A stretch of 64,000 nt of DNA from Bosea sp. 685 (GTDB lineage Bacteria > Pseudomonadota > Alphaproteobacteria > Rhizobiales > Beijerinckiaceae). The stretch is taken from NCBI RefSeq assembly GCF_031884435.1, contig NZ_CP134779.1:4526001-4590000 (forward strand), in the 5' to 3' direction. A program made the translations under genes and the position numbers. Below, in pieces: positions 9,111 through 15,756 of this stretch (position 1 is the stretch's first letter; each line of letters begins with the position of its first letter). The notes under the pieces were generated by a model. It made no database searches. It was not told the origin of the DNA and saw only the letters and a list, made by a program, of their open reading frames with translations.

Positions 9111-9137
9111 CTGAGGTTCCGAGCGAACTCTGCGGCG

Positions 9138-10388
9138 TCACGCCGGCTGCGCCAGCGGCCGCTCGACGGCCTTTTCGATGATCGGCAGGTTGATCAGGGC
9201 CGAGGCGATGCCGAGTGCGATCGAGAGCCACCAGACGATCTGGTAGGAGCCGGTCGCCTCGTAGAGCACCCCGCCGAGCAGCACGCCGAGGAAGCCGCCG
9301 ACCTGATGCGAGAAGAAGGCGAAGCCATAGAGCATCGCCATGTATTTCGTGCCGAACATCAGCATCACCAGCGAGGAGGTCGGCGGGATGGTGGAGAGCC
9401 AGAACAGGCCGATGACGGCGCCAAAAGCCAGCGCTGTCGCGGGACTCGGCGGCAGCAGGATGAAGGCGGCGATCGCGACCGAACGGCCGAGATAGATCCA
9501 GGCCAGCAGATGGCGCTTGGGCATACGCGTCGAAAGCCAGCCCGAGCAGAGCGAGCCGACCGCATTGGCGAGCCCGATCACGGCCAGCGTCCAGCCGCCG
9601 ACCCAGGCCGCCATGCCGACATCCTTGAGATAGGCCGGCATATGGGCGGTGATGAAGGCGAGCTGGAAACCGCAGGTGAAGAAGCCGAGCACGAGCAGGA
9701 CATAGGAGCGGTGCTTGAAGGCCTCCGTCAGCGCCTGCTTGATCGACTGTCCCGGCAGGTTCGCGGTCGCGCTGGGCTGGATCACGCCGTCCTTGCGCGT
9801 CGCCAGCATGAAGGCGAAGGGCATCACCAGCAAAACCGAGCCGGCGAAGACGACGAGCGCCTGATGCCAGCCGATCTGCTCGATCAGGATGTTGCCGATC
9901 GGCGGGAACAGGAACTGGCCGAAGGAGCCCGCCGCCGTGCCGGCGCCAAAGGCCATCGGCCGCCAGGATTCGGGCAGGAGCTTGCCGAAGGCGGCGAGCA
10001 CGAGGTTGAAGGAACAGGCCGAGAGGCCAAAACCGATCAGCACGCCGGCGCCCAGATGCAGGGTCAGCGGCGTGGCGGCATAGGCCATCACGACAAGGCC
10101 CGCCGCATAGAGCACGGCGCCGAAGCAGAGCACGCGCACCGTGCCGAAACGGTCTGCGACCGCGCCCGCGAAGGGCGCGCCCAGGCCCCAGAGCAGGTTC
10201 TGGATCGCGATTGCGATACTGAAGGTGTCGCGGCCCCAGCCGAATTCCAGCGTCATCGGGATCTGGAACAGCCCTGCGCTGGCGCGCGGGCCGAAGGTGA
10301 TCATGGCGATCAGGCAGCCGGCGGCGACGATGACCTCCGGAGCGTAGCTGCGCGTGGACTTTTCGCTCGTGGCAGGCTCAGCGCTCAT
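9138..10388 (-). CDS. Major facilitator superfamily transporter
   Basis: A 416-residue membrane protein with 12 predicted membrane segments in two halves. The loop 2-3 motif GAVADRFGTVRV near residues 75-86 is the MFS signature. The overall pattern (GPRASAGLFQIPMTLEFGW after helix 1) resembles the oxalate/formate antiporter-like or monocarboxylate-type MFS carriers. The substrate is not predictable. It stands alone, on the same strand as acuI but separated from it by a palindromic repeat. Confidence 0.88.
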   Translation of the reverse strand: MSAEPATSEKSTRSYAPEVIVAAGCLIAMITFGPRASAGLFQIPMTLEFGWGRDTFSIAIAIQNLLWGLGAPFAGAVADRFGTVRVLCFGAVLYAAGLVVMAYAATPLTLHLGAGVLIGFGLSACSFNLVLAAFGKLLPESWRPMAFGAGTAAGSFGQFLFPPIGNILIEQIGWHQALVVFAGSVLLVMPFAFMLATRKDGVIQPSATANLPGQSIKQALTEAFKHRSYVLLVLGFFTCGFQLAFITAHMPAYLKDVGMAAWVGGWTLAVIGLANAVGSLCSGWLSTRMPKRHLLAWIYLGRSVAIAAFILLPPSPATALAFGAVIGLFWLSTIPPTSSLVMLMFGTKYMAMLYGFAFFSHQVGGFLGVLLGGVLYEATGSYQIVWWLSIALGIASALINLPIIEKAVERPLAQPA

Positions 10389-10574
10389 AGTCGGTCTCCG
10401 GGCGGGGATCGATGATGTGTGGCTGCACGCTAGCCCCGATCCGCGCGGCGCAACAACGCCTTTTCGTGGCGTTGCGCATCACAGGCCTACATAAGCGAGC
10501 CGGCAAGATCATGGGCGAACCAGCAAAAGCCGAACCATTGCGGGTCTCATTAACCGCTGCTCAACCCTACCGGG

Positions 10575-11927
10575 GTGATAACGGCGTGGCGCGAATGCGC
10601 GCTGTTGTCCGGGTCATGTGGAGTAGCAGGTCAGGTGCGTTTGCGCAGGCGTACGAGGCGGATCGGTTCGCTCGGGGTGAAATGGGCCTTGGCCACGGTG
10701 GCGCCATGGGCGCTTTCGGCTGGCGTTCTGGTCTCCTTCACCGCCTCGGCCGGCCAGAATTACGGCCCCGACTCGCTGCCCTATTCAGCGATCCAGCGCG
10801 CCGCGCCCGCTTTCGATTCGGCGCTTGAGGAAGGCCCCTCGATGCTGGTCGCGGGCAGCGCCTTCCGGCTGCCCGGCGTTGCCCTGTCCTCGGCGATCCG
10901 GCAGGCGCATCTCTCCTTCGACGACCCCGAACGGCTCGTCGCGATCGATCCGCGCCAGCCCCGCGACGACATGAAACATTCGGTCTCGGGCTTCCCGGAG
11001 GTCGACCGCACCGCCAAGGGCGATCCGCTGCCCGGCCTGCGGCCAGGCCTCTCAGTGCTGCCGGCGGGCGAGCTTGAACGCGTCGTCTTCGGCGACACCC
11101 AGCCCCGCCTGATCTCGGGCGGCTTCTCGCTCGACGCCCAGCGCGCGGCGGAAGCCGTCGACGGGCCGCAGATCGGTTTCGAGCCGTCGGCGAATGAGGA
11201 AGGGCTGACCGACCCGGCGATGGCGGACGCCTCACCGAGCTCGCAGCACCGCCTGATCACCTCGCCGCGCCAGGCCGAATTGCATCTGGAAAGCATCGAC
11301 GGCTCGACGCCATCCGTGTCCGGGCGCGCCGCCAGCAGTTCCTCGACGCCATCCGTGCATTACAATGTCGCGACGCTCGCCACGCCGGTCTCACCCGCGC
11401 CGCCTGCGGCGCTGACGCGACCCAATCTCGTCGCCAAGGCACCGAACGCGACCAGCACCATCGGCAAGGGCGATCCCGGCCCGCAGATAAGCTATGCCGG
11501 CCTGATCGCTCCGGGCGAGACGGCGCGCCAGCAGCGCTGCCTGGCGGAGGCGGTCTATTTCGAGGCGCGCTCGGAATCGAATGAGGGCCGCGCCGCCGTG
11601 GCGCAGGTCGTGCTCAACCGGGTCAAGAGCGGGCTCTACCCCGACAATGTCTGCGGCGTGGTCTACCAGAACGCCAGCCGCTACCTCGCCTGCCAATTCA
11701 CCTTCGCCTGCGAGGGCAAATCGCTGCGCATCACCGAGCCCGCGCCCTGGCACGACGCGGTCCGCATCGCCCGCGAGGTCTATGAAGGCACGACCTATCT
11801 GCCAGAGGTCGGCGGCTCCACGCATTATCACGCCAACTATGTGCGGCCCTATTGGGCGAAGAAGCTGAAGAAGATGGACACGATCGGCCAGCACGTTTTT
11901 TATCAGCTGCGGCCTGGGCAGACTTGA
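10575..11927 (+). CDS. Cell wall hydrolase, SleB family
   Basis: A 450-residue protein. An N-terminal membrane anchor (about residues 36-58) is followed by a long low-complexity linker, and a C-terminal SleB/Hydrolase_2 domain covers about residues 315-445: CLAEAVYFEARSESNEGRAAVAQVVLNR with the catalytic-type Glu, ending in GSTHYHANYVRPYWAKK. SleB-type enzymes cleave peptidoglycan glycan strands. GTG 10575 is the most upstream start; GTG 10677, just before the anchor, is a good alternative. The prophage is inserted only 7 bases after its stop and leaves it intact. Confidence 0.85.
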   Translation: MITAWRECALLSGSCGVAGQVRLRRRTRRIGSLGVKWALATVAPWALSAGVLVSFTASAGQNYGPDSLPYSAIQRAAPAFDSALEEGPSMLVAGSAFRLPGVALSSAIRQAHLSFDDPERLVAIDPRQPRDDMKHSVSGFPEVDRTAKGDPLPGLRPGLSVLPAGELERVVFGDTQPRLISGGFSLDAQRAAEAVDGPQIGFEPSANEEGLTDPAMADASPSSQHRLITSPRQAELHLESIDGSTPSVSGRAASSSSTPSVHYNVATLATPVSPAPPAALTRPNLVAKAPNATSTIGKGDPGPQISYAGLIAPGETARQQRCLAEAVYFEARSESNEGRAAVAQVVLNRVKSGLYPDNVCGVVYQNASRYLACQFTFACEGKSLRITEPAPWHDAVRIAREVYEGTTYLPEVGGSTHYHANYVRPYWAKKLKKMDTIGQHVFYQLRPGQT

Positions 11928-11929
11928 GG

Positions 11930-11934
11930 GCTGC
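11930..11934. repeat. Target-site duplication, left copy
   Basis: GCTGC directly ahead of the prophage's first base. The same five bases follow its last base at 53638-53642. Five base pairs is the duplication made by Mu-type transposases. Confidence 0.85.
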
Positions 11935-12086
11935 TGTGAAACGAAGCATCACATGGCAATGGCAGGGCTTAGGCGGGATTAACCGGGATTAAGCGGGATC
12001 AGCCGGAAAGTGGCGTGATCTCAAGGGCGTAGCAGGAGGCCAAAAGGCACGGCGCGCCAATCCATTGCCATTTGATCTTTCGCTCG
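11935..12086. other. Left attachment end with transposase-site repeats
   Basis: The first 27 bases match the inverted right terminus at 20 of 27 positions, including the whole ATGGCAATG block. Next come three tandem decamers at 11971-12000 with consensus AAsCGGGATT. A further site CATTGCCATTTGATCTTTCG lies at 12063-12082 in the opposite orientation to the terminal one. By analogy with Mu these would be L-type MuA sites. Confidence 0.75.
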
Positions 12087-12414
12087 ATCTGCAGGCCAAA
12101 AGGCCGAATGCATGAGATGCATAATAATGCATACGCGCTAAGTGCTTGAAATCCCGTCACAGCGCTCGCCGGAACTGTCACGATTTTCCTGAGTGACGCG
12201 CGTTTGCATGACAGTTAGGAAAAGCGACGCAATTTCAATGCGTTCGGCCAAAATACCCATCGATCGGCCGCGCGGCCAACTGTCACGACAAATGACCCTT
12301 CAATTCCACTTCAACGGCTCGATCATCGCCTCGGATATCCTAGGATTCTCGGCCTTCGAGGCTGCTCGCTCCGGTGATATAATCCGCATAACGCATCAGA
12401 CGCGAGCCGGTCCA
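12087..12414. other. Left-end non-coding region with repeated motifs
   Basis: No convincing gene. Three ATGCAT hexamers start at 12108, 12117 and 12127, about one helical turn apart; the last two form ATGCAT-AATA-ATGCAT. AACTGTCACGA is repeated at 12173-12183 and 12278-12288, with an inverted TGACAGTT between them at 12209-12216. TATAAT at 12378-12383 is a good -10 box for the small gene at 12415. This is where Mu carries its enhancer, but no protein can be assigned. Confidence 0.5.
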
Positions 12415-12633
12415 ATGTCGACAGAATCCTTGGAGGGCACGGTCTTGAGGCTGGCCCATCACTACAGCGATCCTGAAGACCTCCTGAAGGCAGTCCGCAA
12501 GGCTCATCCTGATGCGTCGAAGAAGGACATTATCCATGCGGTCTTTGCCACGATGATCGACGCAGCAGGGAGCAATGACGGCATCGCTCGTCGGCTACAT
12601 GGGCTCGCGATGAACCATCGCGGCGACGAATGA
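12415..12633 (+). CDS. Small hypothetical protein, left-end prophage
   Basis: Seventy-two residues starting MSTESLEGTVLRLAHHYSDPEDLLKAV, mostly helical and mildly acidic, with no motif I recognise. The start is ATG 12415, 32 bases after a TATAAT box; the frame is open further upstream through the repeat region but without a likely start. Its place between the prophage end and the repressor suggests an accessory gene. Base composition is lower in GC than the structural genes. Confidence 0.5.
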   Translation: MSTESLEGTVLRLAHHYSDPEDLLKAVRKAHPDASKKDIIHAVFATMIDAAGSNDGIARRLHGLAMNHRGDE

Positions 12634-12688
12634 TCGGCCGATCGCAAAACAAGACCTGCTGACATCTGATTGTTCGCGCTACATTGGA

Positions 12689-12937
12689 TCATCGCCTAGG
12701 ATAAGCGCCAGATGGTGTCTTCAGTGGCACCGCGACGCTGACATTCTCGGACGACGGTCGCGTGCCGCAGCGCTCGCATCTCAGCCGCAGGTGCAGCTCG
12801 GCGATGCGATCGCTTCCCAGCAGACCAGGCAGCAGACGCCAAGGGATCTGCTTCATCACCCGGCAAGGCTCGCAACGTACCTGCAGGCTCGATAGGCCGG
12901 CGACGATCGCCTCATCGACAGTTCGGAATGTGGTCAT
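12689..12937 (-). CDS. Small four-cysteine (zinc-ribbon-like) protein
   Basis: Eighty-two residues from ATG 12937, which follows TCAGGTG. Two CxxC pairs, RCEPC at about residue 22 and RCERCGTRP at about residue 53, bracket a PWRLLPGLLG segment. Such knuckles usually bind one zinc. I recall similar small proteins in Hyphomicrobiales genomes but no function. The region lies antisense to its neighbours on both sides. Confidence 0.6.
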   Translation of the reverse strand: MTTFRTVDEAIVAGLSSLQVRCEPCRVMKQIPWRLLPGLLGSDRIAELHLRLRCERCGTRPSSENVSVAVPLKTPSGAYPRR

Positions 12938-13053
12938 GACGCGCACCTGACGCGCACAGCCCGAACCGGCCCATAGGCCCTCGGCTCGACGCCACGTGTC
13001 AGCAGCTGACGCATATCCCCAGTATCCTCATGCCATGGCATAAGGCTCACAAT

Positions 13054-13068
13054 GTTCTTGTTCTGTTC
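13054..13068 (+). promoter_or_regulatory. LexA (SOS) box, alphaproteobacterial type
   Basis: GTTC-N7-GTTC (GTTCTTGTTCTGTTC) is an exact match to the alphaproteobacterial LexA consensus. It overlaps the -35 region of a promoter whose -10 box is TATAGT at 13086-13091, 66 bases upstream of the start at 13134. LexA would repress the next gene and DNA damage would induce it. Confidence 0.7.
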
Positions 13069-13133
13069 TAGTTTTCAAGCTTTCCTATAGTCAGCCCTGG
13101 CGCCAGAGACCGGGGCAACAGGAGAGTGTCGGC

Positions 13134-13442
13134 ATGAGTAAGCGCGCCAGAAAGCAGCCTGAAGCCGGTCAGGTGACCTACTTCGTGGTCCAAACCTATG
13201 TTGCGAATGCAAAAGGCCTGATTGCCGAGGAGCCCAAGCCGGCGACGGGGCATGACCACGCGTTGCGGCTGTTCGAGCGCTACAGGGACATCAGGGCTGG
13301 CGTCGTCGCCTTCTCACGCACGGGCGATCCGACCACGGGCGATTGGGCCGACGCCGTCATCCTAGCCCGCCACGGCAAGGTGCCAGCCGAGATCGACCTC
13401 ATGGAGCCCTATGAGGCCGACGAGTGGGAGAAAGTGGCGTAG
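13134..13442 (+). CDS. Hypothetical protein under an SOS box
   Basis: One hundred and two residues; ATG 13134 is preceded by AGGAGAG. The core TYFVVQTYVANAKGLIAEEPKPATGHDHALRLFERYRDIRAGVVAFSRTGDPTTGDW looks like a compact alpha/beta fold, but I recognise no family. It sits under an apparent LexA box within the prophage's left-end accessory region, so it is likely made on DNA damage, when the prophage would be induced. It converges with the membrane-protein/repressor unit. Confidence 0.7.
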   Translation: MSKRARKQPEAGQVTYFVVQTYVANAKGLIAEEPKPATGHDHALRLFERYRDIRAGVVAFSRTGDPTTGDWADAVILARHGKVPAEIDLMEPYEADEWEKVA

Positions 13443-13474
13443 ACAGCAGGCGGCGGCCCCAGGCCGCCGCCTTT

Positions 13475-13825
13475 TCAAGCCGCTTGCGGAATTGCGGCCG
13501 GCCGCTTGCCGAACAGAGCCAGGATACCGCCGATGAACGCGAGCGCCATGAAGATGGCGACAAACGTTCCTCCAAGCACCGCCCCGGCCAAGGCGCATAT
13601 GATCAGCAGGACGCCAGGGATCCGCGAAGACGCGCCCATGCACACCGCTCCGAGCACTATGGTCAGGAACGAAAAGCCGACCCCGCCCCAGCCGAGCATG
13701 ATGACCGTCTTCGCGTCCTTTGCTTCGACGGCTGAACCGAGGCCGCCGATCAAGAGCGTCGCAAATGCCGCGATTACAGCAAAGATGCCGGCGACCAGTG
13801 CAATAATTCCACCTGCCTTTTTCAT
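13475..13825 (-). CDS. Small membrane protein cotranscribed with the repressor
   Basis: One hundred and sixteen residues with four hydrophobic segments (about residues 5-28, 42-62, 70-88 and 90-108) and an N-terminus MKKAGGIIALVAGIFAV. Its start overlaps the repressor stop (ATGA), so it is made with the repressor from the lysogenic promoter. Membrane proteins expressed in the lysogenic state often act in superinfection exclusion; that role here is inference. Confidence 0.75.
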   Translation of the reverse strand: MKKAGGIIALVAGIFAVIAAFATLLIGGLGSAVEAKDAKTVIMLGWGGVGFSFLTIVLGAVCMGASSRIPGVLLIICALAGAVLGGTFVAIFMALAFIGGILALFGKRPAAIPQAA

Positions 13826-14508
13826 ATCTCACCCCCTGCCCAAACGAGTTTTCCTGCAACCCTCAGCGCCTCCGCATCGGGCGGGGCGAGTTGCTCATCC
13901 GGATAGACCGGATTGTCCGAAATCAGCTGAATCGCCCCATTCCAGCCCAGACGCACGCGCTTGGCGCGGACATCGTTACCGACGATCAGAATATAGACGC
14001 CTTCATCACTGGCGCGGGTATAGCTCACGTCAATCAGTCCGATAGATCCATCCCGGAAAGTTGGGAGCATGCTATCGCCGCGCAGCTCCAGAAAGCGGGC
14101 GTACTGCTCCCTGAGCCGGTACCGCTGAAGCAAGGGACGCGGAAACGGCAGCCTCCTGATTTCGTACGGGCGGCCATTCTCAATTCCACTTCCAGCGCTG
14201 GCGACCACATCCAGCAGCGGAATCATGACGACATCATCATCCAGATCTGGGTGGGCAATAGACTGCTCCATCACAAGTGGCCGATTTGCAGCCCCAAGAA
14301 TGAGGTAATCGGTAGTCACACCGCATGCCTGGGCAATCAATCCAATTCGAGTGGCCGGCGGTTCTGACTGCTGACGGCAATAGCGATCGAGCGACGTGAC
14401 CGGGATGCCGGTACGCTTTGCGATTGTTGGTCGCCCGCCTGCCCGCTCGATGGTGTCGTCGAGTCGTCGCGCCAGATCTGCTGCTTCCTCGCTCAGAATT
14501 AACTCCAA
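13822..14508 (-). CDS. Phage repressor, helix-turn-helix plus S24 (LexA/CI-like) peptidase domain
   Basis: A 228-residue CI/LexA-type repressor. The N-terminal helix-turn-helix (about residues 25-60) has PTIAKRTGIPVTSLDRYCR. The C-terminal S24 domain has Ser146 in RGDSMLPTF and Lys183 in RAKRV as the catalytic dyad, and Ala105-Gly106 in VVASAGSG is a likely self-cleavage site. It should hold the lytic promoter shut and be cleaved in response to RecA filaments. Mu's own repressor lacks this domain, so induction here probably follows the SOS response. It is divergent from ner, with the operator between. Confidence 0.92.
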   Translation of the reverse strand: MELILSEEAADLARRLDDTIERAGGRPTIAKRTGIPVTSLDRYCRQQSEPPATRIGLIAQACGVTTDYLILGAANRPLVMEQSIAHPDLDDDVVMIPLLDVVASAGSGIENGRPYEIRRLPFPRPLLQRYRLREQYARFLELRGDSMLPTFRDGSIGLIDVSYTRASDEGVYILIVGNDVRAKRVRLGWNGAIQLISDNPVYPDEQLAPPDAEALRVAGKLVWAGGEI

Positions 14509-14519
14509 AACTCGCGATA

Positions 14520-14557
14520 CATCAGATCTGAGTTGACATGATCAACCACATCTGATG
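14520..14557. promoter_or_regulatory. Nested dyad operator between repressor and ner
   Basis: CATCAGAT (14520-14527) and ATCTGATG (14550-14557) form a perfect 8-bp inverted repeat centred at 14538.5. Inside it, GTTGA (14532-14536) and TCAAC (14542-14546) form another centred at 14539. TTGACA at 14533-14538 is a rightward -35 box, so a protein bound here would cover the early promoter. On the other strand TTGATC with a 17-base spacer to ATGTAT could serve the repressor gene. Confidence 0.6.
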
Positions 14558-14626
14558 TTCTGCCCACAAGCGTCACCCACAAGTGTGGTTAACACGGCAA
14601 ATTCGGCGTGGCGAGACGGGACACCT

Positions 14627-14875
14627 ATGGCGAGCAATTGGACCAAACAGCAGATCCTTTTCGCGCTCCGCGAGCGTGGAACCACTGCGGCCGAACTGGC
14701 CTCCAAGGCGCAGATGAGCCGGTTCACCGTTTATGGCGGCCTGGAGCGCCCTTACCCCAAGGTTCACGACCTCATTTCTGAGGCGCTGAGCATGCCACGT
14801 CAGGCCATCTGGCCGGAATTCTACGACGCCAACGGCGAGCGCAGCGGCCTGATCAGCAATCCGAGGGCTGCCTGA
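14627..14875 (+). CDS. ner: Ner-like helix-turn-helix regulator
   Basis: Eighty-two residues from ATG 14627. WTKQQILFALRERGTTAAELASKAQMSRFTVYGGLERPYPKVHDLISEALSMPRQAIWPEFY is the Ner/Nlp/SfsB pattern, including the closing IWPxxY. In Mu, Ner is the first early gene and turns down both the early and the repressor promoters. It is the first rightward gene after the operator, and its stop overlaps the next start (TGATG). Confidence 0.88.
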   Translation: MASNWTKQQILFALRERGTTAAELASKAQMSRFTVYGGLERPYPKVHDLISEALSMPRQAIWPEFYDANGERSGLISNPRAA

Positions 14876-15756
14876 TGGATCTTCTCGCCGCTGTGACGGC
14901 CGGCTCGCCGATGTTCTTGGCTGACCTGGCCGTAATCGACACTAGTGATCGGCTGCGTCCGGTCACATCTGAGAATGCGCAGCTGACCGCCGCGTCCATG
15001 AGCGAGACCGGCCAGATCGCTCCCATCGTGGTGCGGGTGCACCCCACCGGCAATGGCCTCAAGCTGATAGCAGGTGGTCGCCGCTGCGCCGGCGCAGCCA
15101 TTCTCGGTTGGGAGCAGATTGCGGCCGTTCTGGTGGAATGCACCGACGACGAGGCGCGCCTGATCGAGATTGATGAGAACCTTGCCCGCGAGGAGCTGAA
15201 CCCACTCGATCGGGCTTACTTCCTGGCAGAACGCAAACGCGTCTACGAGGCGCTCAACCCCGAGGCCGGGCACGGCAAGGCGAAGAAGCCGAAGACCGAA
15301 AAAGGAAAAGTGGCAAACTTGGCCACTTTTCTATCCTTCGCCAAAGACGCAGCCAAACAGACTGGCCTCGCTCCCCGCACGATCCGCCTCGCGTGTCAGC
15401 TTGCTAATTCCCTTTCTCCCGACGCGGTCGCGCTGATCCGGGGCAAGGATATCGCCCGCAACCAGTCGCAGCTGCAGGCACTCGCCGCGCTCGAACCGTC
15501 CGACCAGGTCAAGGTCGCACGCGAGATTGCGGAGGGCCGAGCAGCCAATTTCGCCAAGGCTCGCGTCAGCGCCGGCATGGTTCCAGCCGGCGGCGTTGTT
15601 CGTGCAGTCGAGACGCCGCTGATGAAGATGGAGCCGATCGTGTTCCGCATGTCGCTCTCCGAGCTGCAGGCGCTCTACGGCATGGTCGGGGGGCGCATCG
15701 CGGCGCTCACGCCAGCTCCCAAGCCCGCCAAGGTCAAGAAGGGCTCCAACGCGTGA
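14875..15756 (+). CDS. ParB-like nuclease domain protein
   Basis: A 293-residue protein with an N-terminal ParB/Srx domain (about residues 20-110: GQIAPIVVRVHPTGNGLKLIAGGRRCAGAAILGW, then DENLAREELNPLDRAYFLAERKRVYE) and a helical region that in ParB binds DNA (about 145-220). ParB-like genes just upstream of MuA are common in Mu-like phages of Alphaproteobacteria. Possible roles are phage DNA segregation or regulation. It ends in a GTGA overlap with the transposase start. Confidence 0.85.
   Translation: MDLLAAVTAGSPMFLADLAVIDTSDRLRPVTSENAQLTAASMSETGQIAPIVVRVHPTGNGLKLIAGGRRCAGAAILGWEQIAAVLVECTDDEARLIEIDENLAREELNPLDRAYFLAERKRVYEALNPEAGHGKAKKPKTEKGKVANLATFLSFAKDAAKQTGLAPRTIRLACQLANSLSPDAVALIRGKDIARNQSQLQALAALEPSDQVKVAREIAEGRAANFAKARVSAGMVPAGGVVRAVETPLMKMEPIVFRMSLSELQALYGMVGGRIAALTPAPKPAKVKKGSNA

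Noticed and set aside
11971..12000. Tandem decamers as a CRISPR array or iteron origin
   Set aside because: Ten-base units without spacers are not CRISPR, and no replication initiator gene is present; the place within the transposon end explains them better.
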